Source: Rhizobiaceae bacterium (GTDB lineage Bacteria > Pseudomonadota > Alphaproteobacteria > Rhizobiales > Rhizobiaceae). From it: a DNA stretch of 64,000 bases. Where the stretch lies: NCBI GenBank assembly GCA_029233925.1, contig JARGOX010000023.1:37427-101426 (forward strand), read 5' to 3'. The stretch's first letter is position 1. Each line of letters opens with the position of its first letter. Below, in pieces: positions 34,099 to 42,824 of this stretch. The notes beneath the pieces were generated by a model. It had not been told where the DNA came from. It did not search any database and saw only the letters and a list, made by a program, of their open reading frames with translations. The position numbers and the translations under genes are program-made.

Positions 34099-35262
34099 AT
34101 GAAGAATATTATCAAAACGACGGCTATCGCAATGGCTCTGTCGGCGGCCATGCTGCCGCAGGCATTTGCGGAAACACAGGGCGTCACGGACACGGAGATT
34201 CTGATCGGATCCAATCAGGACCTGTCAGGTATTTTCGCCGCCTTTGGTGCACCGGCTATCGGCGCTGCCAATCAGCTGTTTGACGAAGTGAATGAAAAGG
34301 GTGGCGTACACGGTCGCAAGTTGCGGTTGATTGCAGAAGACCATGGCTATCAGATGCCAAAGGCCATGCAGAACATCAACAAACTGATCAATTCCGACAA
34401 GGTGTTTGTGATGCTTCTGTCGCTTGGCACACCGATGAATATTGCCAGTTTCCCGCTGCTTGAACGCAAGGGGATTGCCAATATCGGACCTCTGACAGCA
34501 GCCCGTCAGATGATCGAACCGCTGGAGCCCTACAAGTTTGCCGGTTTTTCGTCCTACTATGACCAGATCCGCGCCGGGATCACCTTTTTGAAGGAGAATA
34601 ATGACGCAAAAACCATTTGCGCCATGTATATCCCTTCCGATTTCGGCAAGGAGATTCAGGAAGGCGCAAAAGACGTCTCTGCGGAATTGGGTATCGAATA
34701 CAAGGCTGAAACCACCCACAAGCCGGATGAGCAGGATTTTGTCGGCTCATTGACCAAGTTGAGAGATGAAGGCTGTGACACCATTGCCATTGCGCTTGGT
34801 GTGCGTCAGACCATCACGGCTTTGGCCACCGCAAAGAAAATCGGCTGGAATGATGTGGATTTCGTCGGTGGTTCGGCCTCTTTCCATACCGCCATTGCAA
34901 AGGTTCCCGGTGGTCTCACCGAGGGTTTCTATGCGGCGGCCGGATGGCCCGATCTGACCACCCGGATGTCTGATCCGGTTGTGAAAAAGTGGACAGATGA
35001 CTACCAGGCCAAATTCGGTGAATTCCCCGGCACAGGCGCTTTGCTTGGCCGTTCAGCAGCTGAAGGTCTTGTGATGGCATTGGAAGCGGCAGGCAAAGAT
35101 CTGACTGCGGAAAACTTCATCACAGCCATGGAAAGCCTGGATTATATTGATCCGATAACAGGCGTGCGCACCAACTATTCTGCTGAAGATCATCAGGGTG
35201 GTGATGCGGTTATCGTCTCCCATATCGAAGACGGCAATTGGGTCGTCGTCGGCGAGCAGTAA
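34099..35262 (+). CDS. Liv-type periplasmic binding protein (HAAT family)
   Basis: A 387-residue receptor for the LivHMGF transporter. The signal peptide is IIKTTAIAMALSAAMLPQAFA, with cleavage after AFA near residue 24. The mature domain starts TDTEILIGSNQDLSGIFAAF, the usual type-I binding fold opening, and continues with INSDKVFVMLLSLGTPMNIA and EGFYAAAGWPDLT. The start ATG 34099 has AGGAGGA eight bases upstream. The open frame from 34066 lies in the preceding gene. Aromatic and carboxylic-acid binders belong to this family as well as amino-acid binders. The ligand is unknown. Confidence 0.9.
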   Translation: MKNIIKTTAIAMALSAAMLPQAFAETQGVTDTEILIGSNQDLSGIFAAFGAPAIGAANQLFDEVNEKGGVHGRKLRLIAEDHGYQMPKAMQNINKLINSDKVFVMLLSLGTPMNIASFPLLERKGIANIGPLTAARQMIEPLEPYKFAGFSSYYDQIRAGITFLKENNDAKTICAMYIPSDFGKEIQEGAKDVSAELGIEYKAETTHKPDEQDFVGSLTKLRDEGCDTIAIALGVRQTITALATAKKIGWNDVDFVGGSASFHTAIAKVPGGLTEGFYAAAGWPDLTTRMSDPVVKKWTDDYQAKFGEFPGTGALLGRSAAEGLVMALEAAGKDLTAENFITAMESLDYIDPITGVRTNYSAEDHQGGDAVIVSHIEDGNWVVVGEQ

Positions 35263-35277
35263 GCTCTGAACAAATTC

Positions 35278-35306
35278 ATCCGGCGCCTGTTTATCGGGCG
35301 CCGGAT
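35278..35306 (+). terminator. 10-bp hairpin after the binding-protein gene
   Basis: ATCCGGCGCC (35278-35287) pairs exactly with GGCGCCGGAT (35297-35306). There is no T-run, so it may be a partial terminator or a 3' stabiliser that raises binding-protein mRNA relative to downstream genes, as is common after ABC binding-protein genes. Confidence 0.55.
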
Positions 35307-35365
35307 ACCTGATAATTGCCAAACCACCTACCCAACCCATCCCAACTTGCTTTCGGTGAATTTGA

Positions 35366-37495
35366 ATGAACGAAATTGTTTCCTATGCAGTCCTGCCTGA
35401 TGAGGCCGGTGCCATCGCGGTCATCACGATTGACAACCCACCCGTCAACGCTGCCGGCCATGCCGTGCGCGAGGGGCTGGTCAAGGCTGCGAAAGCATTC
35501 GCAGATGATCCGTCAGCCAAGGTCGCTGTCGTCGTGGGTGCAGGACGCACATTCATCGCCGGTGCGGATATCAAGGAATTTGGAAAACCGCTACAGCCGC
35601 CGTCACTTCCGGAAGTCACCAATATGCTGGAAGCACTGGACAAGCCCACTGTCTGCGCAATACACGGCACCGCGCTTGGCGGCGGCCTGGAAACCGCCCT
35701 TTGTTGTCATTATCGCGTGGCCGTGAAATCCGCACGGGTGGGACTGCCGGAAGTCCATTTGGGATTGTTGCCCGGGTCCGGAGGCACACAGCGCCTGCCC
35801 CGTCTGGTCGGCATTGAAGCTGCGACCGACATTATCACCAGCGGGCGACACGTCTCGGCTCCCGAAGCGCTGAAACTCGGCATTGTCGATGCCAATGACG
35901 ATGGCGACGATCCGCTGGCCGCTGGTATTGCCTTTGCCCGGCGTGTGCTGGCAGAAAACCTGCCGGTGCGCCGTACCAGCGAGATGAACGAAAAAATTGA
36001 AGCTGTGCGCGGCAACACGAAACTGTTTGATGAACTGCGTGCGGCTGTCAAAAAGAAGGCCAAGGGGCAGATCTCTCCCCTGACCTGCCTGGAAGCGATC
36101 ATTGATTCCACGGAACTGCCGTTCATGAAAGGCATGGCTCGCGAACGCGAATATTTCATGGAACTGTTGAATACGCCGCAACGCGAAGCCATGATTCATG
36201 CGTTTTTCGCTGATCGTGAAGTCGGCAAGGTCCCTGAACTCAAGACCGGCCATGCACGGCCTTTGGACGGCGCCGCAGTGATTGGCGGCGGAACCATGGG
36301 AGCGGGCATAACAGTCTCCATGCTGTTTGCTGGTATGCCGGTGACGATGGTCGAACGCGATGAGGAAAGCGCCCAGCGTGGCCGGCAGAATGTCGAGCGT
36401 ATTCTCGATGACGGGGTCAAACGCGGCAAGTTCGATCAGGCGCATCGCGACCATCTTGCAAACAAGCTCTATTCGGTCAGTTCGGATATTGCTTCTATCG
36501 CTTCGGCAGATATTGTTATCGAAGCCGCATTTGAAAACATGGACATCAAGAAGGACCTGTTTCGGCAGATTGATCAACACGCCAAGGCCGGTGCCGTTCT
36601 GGCCAGCAACACGTCCTACCTCAACATCAATGAAATTGCCTCGGCAACAAAACGACCACAGGATGTTCTGGGTTTGCATTTTTTCTCACCAGCCCATGTG
36701 ATGCGCCTGCTGGAAATCGTGGTTGCAGACAAGACCCATGCGGATGTGGCCGCGACAGGATTCGCTCTGGCGAAAAAGCTCAAGAAGGTCGGTGTGCGGG
36801 CGGGCGTTTGCGACGGGTTTATCGGAAACCGTATCCTGGAACGCTATCTGTCGCTTGCCTCCTTCATGGTTGAAGACGGCACCAGCCCCTATGACATTGA
36901 CAAGGCCGTGCTGAATTTCGGTTATCCCATGGGCCCCAACCAGATGGGCGATCTGGCCGGTCTCGACATTGGCATGGCCAACCGCAAACGCAAACGCGCA
37001 GAAGGCTGGAAAGGTCGCTATGCGTCCGACTATATGGACCGGATCGGAGAATTGGGCCGCTTCGGGCAAAAAACCGGTCGTGGATTTTACATCTATGAAA
37101 ACGGCAGCCGCATCGGCAAACCTGACCCAGAGGTTCTGGAAATCATTGATCAGGTCAGAGCCGAAAAGGGCATTACGCCAAAGCCCCTCAATGAAGAAGA
37201 GATCATGCGGCGTTACATGGCCGCCATGATCAATGAAGGCGCACGCGTTGTTGAAGAAGGCATTGCACTGCGTCCGCTCGATGTCGATATCACCATGCTT
37301 TATGGATACGGCTTCCCGCGCTGGCGCGGCGGGCCATTGAAATATGCAGACATGGTGGGGCTGGACACGATATTGGCCGATATTCGCAGTTTCCAAAGCG
37401 AAGATCCGGAATTCTGGAAGCCGGCCCAACTCCTGATCGATCTTGTGGACCGGGGCGAAAACTTCGACACGTTGAACAAAAAAGCAAATTTCTAG
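35366..37495 (+). CDS. fused enoyl-CoA hydratase / 3-hydroxyacyl-CoA dehydrogenase (PimF/FadJ-like)
   Basis: A 709-residue bifunctional beta-oxidation enzyme. Residues 1-200 form a crotonase domain. GTALGGGLETAL has Glu109 and GLPEVHLGLLPGSGGTQRL has Glu129, the two catalytic acids. Residues about 300-590 are the NAD-dependent dehydrogenase: AAVIGGGTMGAGITVSMLFA, then NTSYLNINEIA and LGLHFFSPAHVMRLLEIV with the catalytic His, and FIGNRILERY. The C-terminal repeat contains YGYGFPRWRGGP. It hydrates an enoyl-CoA and oxidises the product to 3-ketoacyl-CoA. Gene order with the thiolase and two dehydrogenases matches pimF-B-C-D of R. palustris. Confidence 0.93.
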   Translation: MNEIVSYAVLPDEAGAIAVITIDNPPVNAAGHAVREGLVKAAKAFADDPSAKVAVVVGAGRTFIAGADIKEFGKPLQPPSLPEVTNMLEALDKPTVCAIHGTALGGGLETALCCHYRVAVKSARVGLPEVHLGLLPGSGGTQRLPRLVGIEAATDIITSGRHVSAPEALKLGIVDANDDGDDPLAAGIAFARRVLAENLPVRRTSEMNEKIEAVRGNTKLFDELRAAVKKKAKGQISPLTCLEAIIDSTELPFMKGMAREREYFMELLNTPQREAMIHAFFADREVGKVPELKTGHARPLDGAAVIGGGTMGAGITVSMLFAGMPVTMVERDEESAQRGRQNVERILDDGVKRGKFDQAHRDHLANKLYSVSSDIASIASADIVIEAAFENMDIKKDLFRQIDQHAKAGAVLASNTSYLNINEIASATKRPQDVLGLHFFSPAHVMRLLEIVVADKTHADVAATGFALAKKLKKVGVRAGVCDGFIGNRILERYLSLASFMVEDGTSPYDIDKAVLNFGYPMGPNQMGDLAGLDIGMANRKRKRAEGWKGRYASDYMDRIGELGRFGQKTGRGFYIYENGSRIGKPDPEVLEIIDQVRAEKGITPKPLNEEEIMRRYMAAMINEGARVVEEGIALRPLDVDITMLYGYGFPRWRGGPLKYADMVGLDTILADIRSFQSEDPEFWKPAQLLIDLVDRGENFDTLNKKANF

Positions 37496-37509
37496 AGGAT
37501 ATTGAACCC

Positions 37510-38691
37510 ATGCGCGAAGCTGTAATCGTATCGACCGCCCGAACCGCGATCGCCAAAGCCTTTCGAGGCAGTTTGAACATGACCCATGGCGCGGAATTTG
37601 GCGGTGCTGCCGCCAGCGCCGCTGTGGAACGTTCCGGCGTTGACCCCGACTTGATTGAAGACGCCATCTTCGGGTGCGGCCTGCCTGAGGGGGCAACCGG
37701 CGGCAATATTGCCCGACAAATCGCCATCCGCGCCGGCCTCCCGGTGACCACGGCGGGTATGACTGTCAACAGGTTCTGCTCCTCCGGTCTCCAGGCCATT
37801 GCTCTGGCATCCCATTCCATCACCGTCGAAGGTTCTCCGGCCATGTTGGCGGGCGGGCTGGAATCCATTACTCTGGCCCAGGGACATGCCAATACCCATA
37901 TGGCGGCAAGCCCTTGGATTCTTGAAAACAAGCCTGAAATCTATCTGCCGATGATCGACACAGCCGATATTGTCGCAGCGCGCTATGGTATCAGCCGCCT
38001 TGCCCAGGATGAATACGCCCTGGCCTCGCAGCAGCGCACGGCTGCTGCGCAGGAGGCAGGCCGCTACAGTGATGAAATCATACCCTTCACCACAATCATG
38101 GCTGTCAAGGACCGCGACACCGGCGAGATATCGAAAAAGGAAGTCACACTCAGCACCGACGAATGCAACCGTCCAACGACCACGCTGGAAGGATTGCAGA
38201 AACTTGAACCCATTCGCGGGGCAGACCAGTTCATTACCGCCGGCAACGCATCCCAATTGTCAGATGGCGCTTCGGCCTGTGTGCTGATGGAGGCCGGCGA
38301 AGCGGCGAAACACAATATTGAGCCTCTCGGCGCCTTCAGAGGCTATGCCGTGGCCGGTTGCGAACCCGATGAGATGGGCATTGGACCGGTGTTTGCCATC
38401 CCTCGCCTGCTTGAGCGAACCGGCTTGAAGATGGATGACATCGGACTTTGGGAACTCAACGAGGCATTCGCCAGCCAGGTGCTGTATTGCCGCGACAAGC
38501 TGGGTATTCCCGATGAGATTTTGAACGTCAATGGCGGCTCCATATCCATCGGTCACCCCTACGGCATGACCGGTGCACGCCAGGTTGGCCATGTCATGTA
38601 TGAAGCCAAGCGGCGCGGCGTCAAATATGCCGTGGTGACCATGTGTATCGGTGGTGGCCAGGGTGCTGCCGGCCTGTTTGAAATCTATTGA
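37510..38691 (+). CDS. acetyl-CoA acyltransferase (thiolase)
   Basis: A 393-residue thiolase that cleaves 3-ketoacyl-CoA with CoA. Nucleophile Cys90 is in VNRFCSSGLQAIAL, His349 in SIGHPYGMTGARQVGH, and the second Cys379 in VTMCIGGGQGAAG. N-terminal EAVIVSTARTAIAKAFRG is canonical. It is 14 bases downstream of the fused hydratase/dehydrogenase gene and 15 bases before the next dehydrogenase, within one operon. It is degradative (PimB/FadA-like) by length and context. Confidence 0.94.
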   Translation: MREAVIVSTARTAIAKAFRGSLNMTHGAEFGGAAASAAVERSGVDPDLIEDAIFGCGLPEGATGGNIARQIAIRAGLPVTTAGMTVNRFCSSGLQAIALASHSITVEGSPAMLAGGLESITLAQGHANTHMAASPWILENKPEIYLPMIDTADIVAARYGISRLAQDEYALASQQRTAAAQEAGRYSDEIIPFTTIMAVKDRDTGEISKKEVTLSTDECNRPTTTLEGLQKLEPIRGADQFITAGNASQLSDGASACVLMEAGEAAKHNIEPLGAFRGYAVAGCEPDEMGIGPVFAIPRLLERTGLKMDDIGLWELNEAFASQVLYCRDKLGIPDEILNVNGGSISIGHPYGMTGARQVGHVMYEAKRRGVKYAVVTMCIGGGQGAAGLFEIY

Positions 38692-38706
38692 TCAAAGGAT
38701 CGGATC

Positions 38707-39903
38707 ATGGACCTCAATTATTCCGAAGAAGAACTGGCCTTTCGTGACGAAGTGCGTGAATTTCTGGCTTCAGAGCTGCCAAGCTCGCTTGCCGAGAAGG
38801 TCAAGACCGGCAAACGTCTGGTCAAGGAAGACATGGAAAGCTGGCACGCGATCATGAACAAACGCGGCTGGCTTGCCGAATCCTGGCCGGTTGAATACGG
38901 CGGGACCGGATGGAATGCCGTTCAGCAGCAGATATTCGACGATGAATCCTGCGCAGCCGGAGCGCCACGCACAGTTCCTTTTGGGCTGAAAATGCTGGCG
39001 CCGGTGCTTATGAAATATGGGTCCGAAGAACAAAAACGCACCTATCTGCCAAGAATTCTGGATGGGTCCGACTGGTGGTGCCAGGGCTACTCGGAACCGG
39101 GCGCCGGTTCCGATCTGGCTTCGCTCAAGACAAACGCAGTCCGCGATGGGGACCACTATGTGGTTAATGGGCAGAAGACCTGGACGACGCTCGGGCAATA
39201 CGCCAACATGATATTCTGTCTGGTGCGCACGTCCAATGAAGGAAAACGCCAGGAGGGCATCTCCTTTCTGCTGATCGACATGAAGACGCCCGGTATCACG
39301 GTGCGCCCGATTGTGCTGCTGGAAGGTTCACGCGAAGTCAATGAGGTGTTTTTTGACGACGTTCGTGTTCCGGTGGGAAATCTTGTTGGCGAAGAAAACA
39401 AGGGCTGGACCTATGCCAAATATCTTCTGACCCACGAGCGCACCAATATTGCCAATGTCGGGGCCAACAAAGTGTCGCTGGCGCATCTCAAATATATTGC
39501 GGAAAACCAGAAGGTCCGTGGTCGGCCTTTGATCGAGGACCCGATCTTTGCTGCCAGACTGGCGCAGATCGAAATCGATCTGGATGCCATGGCGACCACC
39601 AATCTGCGGCTGCTTTCATCGCCCGACAGCGTGGCCAATGCGGGGCCCATGAGTTCGATGCTGAAGATCAAGGGCACGGAAATCCGCCAGGCCCTCAATG
39701 ATCTGACACGGCGCGCCCTTGGCCCCTATGCCATGCCATTCGTTTCAGAGGCGCTTGAGACCGGGTATAATGAAGAGCCCATCGGGCCGGATTATGCGGC
39801 ACCGGTCAGCCAGGAATATTTCAACAACCGCAAAATCACCATCTACGGTGGTTCCAACGAAATTCAACGCAGCATCATCACCAAAATGATGATGGGACTT
39901 TGA
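38707..39903 (+). CDS. acyl-CoA dehydrogenase, PimC-like (large subunit)
   Basis: A 398-residue acyl-CoA dehydrogenase. The FAD region is WWCQGYSEPGAGSDLASLKT, and NGQKTWTTLGQYANM follows. The usual C-terminal catalytic EGTSEIQ reads IYGGSNEIQRS, with Gly at the Glu position. Instead Glu244 in LLTHERTNIA sits where isovaleryl-CoA dehydrogenase and the mycobacterial FadE29 type keep their base. That pattern is typical of large subunits of heteromeric dehydrogenases. The partner is the next gene, seven bases downstream. The pair resembles PimC-PimD, which oxidise pimeloyl-CoA and other dicarboxyl-CoAs. Confidence 0.88.
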   Translation: MDLNYSEEELAFRDEVREFLASELPSSLAEKVKTGKRLVKEDMESWHAIMNKRGWLAESWPVEYGGTGWNAVQQQIFDDESCAAGAPRTVPFGLKMLAPVLMKYGSEEQKRTYLPRILDGSDWWCQGYSEPGAGSDLASLKTNAVRDGDHYVVNGQKTWTTLGQYANMIFCLVRTSNEGKRQEGISFLLIDMKTPGITVRPIVLLEGSREVNEVFFDDVRVPVGNLVGEENKGWTYAKYLLTHERTNIANVGANKVSLAHLKYIAENQKVRGRPLIEDPIFAARLAQIEIDLDAMATTNLRLLSSPDSVANAGPMSSMLKIKGTEIRQALNDLTRRALGPYAMPFVSEALETGYNEEPIGPDYAAPVSQEYFNNRKITIYGGSNEIQRSIITKMMMGL

Positions 39904-39910
39904 GGCAACC

Positions 39911-41050
39911 ATGGATTTTAATCATACCGAAGACCGGATCATGCTCAAGGATATGGTCGCACGATTCATCGCCGACAATTATGGACTGGAAGAGCGCAAC
40001 AAGGTCGCTGCCAGCGCTGAGGGTTTTTCCCGCGATGTTTGGGGGCAATTTGCCGAACTGGGTCTGATCGGCGCACTCTTTTCAGAAGAGGACGGCGGGT
40101 TTGGCGGCGCTGGTTTCGATATCGCCATCCTGTTCGAGGAACTGGGTCGCGGTCTTGTTGTCGAACCTTTTGTTGCCAGCGGTATCCTGGGCGGCACGAT
40201 GCTCTCTCTGCTTGGCAATGACAGTCAGAAGGCGCTGATCGCCGATATCATCGCAGGAACGCACACGGTTGCACTGGCCCATGGCGAACCCACCAGCCAT
40301 TACGACCTCTCCCACGTGGAGACCAGTGCCGTGCCCGATGGCGAGGGCTGGATTGTCAATGGCAGCAAGGCAGTCGTGCTCAATGGCGACAGTGCAGACA
40401 GCCTGATTGTCACGGTACGCGTTTCCGGCAACACATGGGACGAAGATGGTCTGTCAGCCTTTCTGTTGCCCGCGACAACCGAGGGGCTGGAAATCAGAGG
40501 TTACCCGACAATAGATGGGCTGCATGCCTGTGAGGTCTCCCTGAACAACGTACGGCTGGGTGCAGAAACATTGCTGGGTGATTCCGGCAAAGCCTATCCT
40601 GCGATCGAGATGGCGACGGCCCGTGCCAATGTGGCGCTGTCCTCCGAGGCCATCGGCCTGATGGAAGTCTGCCGCGACATGACGATTGAATATTTGCAGA
40701 CGCGCAAACAGTTCGGCGTTGCCATTGGCAAGTTCCAGGCACTGCAGCATCGCATGGCAACCGTTCTGACCGAAATTGAACAGGCCCGTTCATCTGTCAT
40801 CAATGCGGCAGGACGGCTAGACCTTGACCGGGTGGAGCGGGAAAAAGCCGTTTCATCGGCAAAGGTTCTGGCCGGGCGCATCGGTCGGCTTGTGGCTGAG
40901 GAAGCCATCCAGATGCATGGTGGCATTGCCATGACCTGGGAATACGGGCTGGCGCATTTTGCCAAGCGTCTGGTGATGATCGATCATCAGTTTGGTGATG
41001 TGGATTACCATACGGCCCGTTATGTCAGCCTGTCACGACAGGCTGCATGA
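39911..41050 (+). CDS. acyl-CoA dehydrogenase, PimD-like (small subunit)
   Basis: A 379-residue acyl-CoA dehydrogenase. It opens with DFNHTEDRIMLKDMVARFIA and has ALFSEEDGGFGGAGFDIAIL, RKQFGVAIGKFQALQHRMA and QMHGGIAMTWEYGLAHFAKR. The EGTSEIQ-type end is missing (MIDHQFGDVDYHT instead), so it probably has no catalytic Glu of its own and works with the PimC-like subunit. Length and order agree with the PimC/PimD pair. The ATG at 39911 follows GAGGCAACC. Confidence 0.88.
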   Translation: MDFNHTEDRIMLKDMVARFIADNYGLEERNKVAASAEGFSRDVWGQFAELGLIGALFSEEDGGFGGAGFDIAILFEELGRGLVVEPFVASGILGGTMLSLLGNDSQKALIADIIAGTHTVALAHGEPTSHYDLSHVETSAVPDGEGWIVNGSKAVVLNGDSADSLIVTVRVSGNTWDEDGLSAFLLPATTEGLEIRGYPTIDGLHACEVSLNNVRLGAETLLGDSGKAYPAIEMATARANVALSSEAIGLMEVCRDMTIEYLQTRKQFGVAIGKFQALQHRMATVLTEIEQARSSVINAAGRLDLDRVEREKAVSSAKVLAGRIGRLVAEEAIQMHGGIAMTWEYGLAHFAKRLVMIDHQFGDVDYHTARYVSLSRQAA

Positions 41051-41096
41051 TGGGGCCCTGCGTTTGCCGGAAAGAGACTGCGGCGATCCTCGTGCC

Positions 41097-41483
41097 ATGA
41101 AAGTCATTCAGAACCATACGGGCACGCAGAGCCTCATCGGCTATGCCATCGAGATCGACAATGGCTTGGCGCGCGCCATCCTCGACATGGACGCGCGTCA
41201 TCTCAACCGCACGCACAGTCTTCACGGCGGCCTGGTGGCCACATTGCTGGATGCCGCGTCGGGCTATACGGCCAGCCTGTCTGTGGATGGCGAAACGCTC
41301 CCTGAAGTGGCCACCGTGTCGATGACCGTCAACTATCTGTCGAGCGCGCGATCAGGACGGGTGATCGCGACCGCAAAAAAGACCGGAGGCGGTCGCAAGT
41401 TGATCTTTGTCGATGCCCAACTGGCGACGGAAGATGGAACCCCTGTCGCCACGTCCACGGGAACGTTCAAGCTGCTTTCGTGA
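41097..41483 (+). CDS. PaaI-type hotdog thioesterase
   Basis: A 128-residue hotdog-fold acyl-CoA thioesterase. The family core HSLHGGLVATLLDAASGYTA is followed by VATVSMTVNYLSSARSG and FVDAQLATEDGTPVATSTGT. The frame continues upstream to 40992 inside the dehydrogenase gene. I take ATG 41097, though a TTG at 41064 is also possible, and ribosome-site support is weak. Such enzymes release dead-end CoA esters. As last gene of the acid-degradation row it probably keeps CoA free when a step is blocked. Confidence 0.82.
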   Translation: MKVIQNHTGTQSLIGYAIEIDNGLARAILDMDARHLNRTHSLHGGLVATLLDAASGYTASLSVDGETLPEVATVSMTVNYLSSARSGRVIATAKKTGGGRKLIFVDAQLATEDGTPVATSTGTFKLLS

Positions 41484-41501
41484 AACAATCAGAACTTCTT
41501 T

Positions 41502-41527
41502 CGGCCTTCACTCATTGTTGAAGGCCG
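41502..41527 (+). terminator. 9-bp hairpin at the end of the catabolic operon
   Basis: CGGCCTTCA (41502-41510) pairs with TGAAGGCCG (41519-41527) around an 8-base loop, 18 bases after the thioesterase stop. There is no T-run. It is the likely 3' boundary of the long transcript. Confidence 0.5.
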
Positions 41528-41591
41528 CCAAGTCTTCCCAACCTGCACATTGCGCCCTATCTTTTTCCTTATAGGAAGCGAGGATGAGCCC

Positions 41592-42008
41592 ATGCGCAGC
41601 GTTTTGACAGCCCTTATCGCCAGCCTGCTGATTGCCACCACGGCGATGGCACAGGATGGAATATCCACCGCACGAGATATCATTGAAAAACAGATCAGTG
41701 CCTTTTTGAACGATGACATTGAAACGGCCTATTCCTTTGCCGCACCGGGGATCAAGGCCGCCTATCCGGACCCCAGGTTTTTTGTCGAAATGGTCAAACG
41801 CAATTATGGGCCGGTCTATCGGCCTGGCAATTATGCCTTTGGCCGTGGTGTTTTGGGCACCGATGGAAATACAATCGCCCAGGAATTGCTGATCACCGGC
41901 CCCATGGGCAAGGACTGGCGGGCCGTCTATGTGCTTGAAAAACAGGCCGACGGCGCCTTCAGGATCACGGGTGTCCGCCTGTCGAAGCTCAGTGGCTCGG
42001 CCATCTGA
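41592..42008 (+). CDS. DUF4864-type exported protein
   Basis: A 138-residue protein with a signal peptide (RSVLTALIASLLIATTAMA, cleavage near residue 20-21). The mature part begins ISTARDIIEKQISAFLNDDI and contains AYSFAAPGIKAAYPDP and QELLITGPMGKDWRAVYVLE, matching the small family of unknown function DUF4864, common in alphaproteobacteria. The function is not known. It is probably periplasmic and monocistronic. ATG 41592 is chosen because the longer frame from 41550 would precede the signal peptide with 14 extra residues. Confidence 0.75.
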   Translation: MRSVLTALIASLLIATTAMAQDGISTARDIIEKQISAFLNDDIETAYSFAAPGIKAAYPDPRFFVEMVKRNYGPVYRPGNYAFGRGVLGTDGNTIAQELLITGPMGKDWRAVYVLEKQADGAFRITGVRLSKLSGSAI

Positions 42009-42044
42009 AGAAGCGGAATCCGTGTAACTGCCTGAATGTTCGAA

Positions 42045-42824
42045 TCAGAGTGCTTTGAGCGCCCGGTCGGCTGCCAGCATCTCGCCCCAGCGGAACGCAC
42101 GTCGGGCCTTGGTCTCCACGTCTTCGCCCCATTGCTGGGCATTCCAGTCTTCATCTACATGGGCTGCCTGCCAGGCTTCCTGCGCCGTCAACTCCTCCTT
42201 GGCGATGGCAATCGACAGCAGGGCAGAGCCGGTCAGCGTGGTGAATGTGTGCAGGCTGGCAAGGGCAATCGGGCTGTCGAACGCAGCAACGTGGATGCCA
42301 AGGGCGTGGATGGTTTCCTTCGGCTGCTCCACATGGATCACGCCTTCGGCAAGATTGAACCGGGCGCTGAGGCTGGCGTGGGCCCAATCGATCAGTGGAT
42401 CCCAGGCTTCATTCTGACGGTCGACAAGTTCTTTCGGACTGTCGGCGCGATAACACAGCAGATCGGTGCCGGCAAAGCGCAGAATGTCCTCAATGACAGC
42501 CTGCCGATCCAATGCAATGCCGTCTATGGCGGTATTGATCAGACGGGTGATCGGCATTTCAACCGGATTGATATTTTCTTTTTGTGCATTCCATTCGTCG
42601 CAGACCAGCAGGGCCAGTTCCTCAGTCGGCAACTTCAGAAGCATTTTTGCCGGTGTGCGTACGGTCTTTCCATCCAGTTGCACGGCGAAGCCGTCCTTCA
42701 GAGGCGCAACGCCGGCACCCTTGTAGAACCGTTTGGGAAGCGGTCGCTTGGCCTTTATCTGCGCCCGGCGCACCGGGTCAGTGTCACTGAGCATCTCGCT
42801 GACATCTGAGAGAATTTCACGCAT
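42045..42824 (-). CDS. ATP12-family chaperone (F1-ATPase assembly)
   Basis: A 259-residue homologue of mitochondrial Atp12, which binds the F1 alpha subunit during ATP synthase assembly. Family segments: KRFYKGAGVAPLKDGFAVQL, then LDGKTVRTPA, CDEWNAQKENINPVEMPITR, TDLLCYRADSP and AAHVDEDWNAQQWGED. It overlaps the HAD phosphatase gene by eight bases and ends the crcB-rluA-HAD-ATP12 row, an order I recognise from many Hyphomicrobiales. Confidence 0.92.
   Translation of the reverse strand: MREILSDVSEMLSDTDPVRRAQIKAKRPLPKRFYKGAGVAPLKDGFAVQLDGKTVRTPAKMLLKLPTEELALLVCDEWNAQKENINPVEMPITRLINTAIDGIALDRQAVIEDILRFAGTDLLCYRADSPKELVDRQNEAWDPLIDWAHASLSARFNLAEGVIHVEQPKETIHALGIHVAAFDSPIALASLHTFTTLTGSALLSIAIAKEELTAQEAWQAAHVDEDWNAQQWGEDVETKARRAFRWGEMLAADRALKAL

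Noticed and set aside
35603..36679. 358-residue minus-strand ORF within the fused hydratase/dehydrogenase gene
   Set aside because: His/Phe-rich shadow of a gene with intact catalytic motifs on the plus strand.
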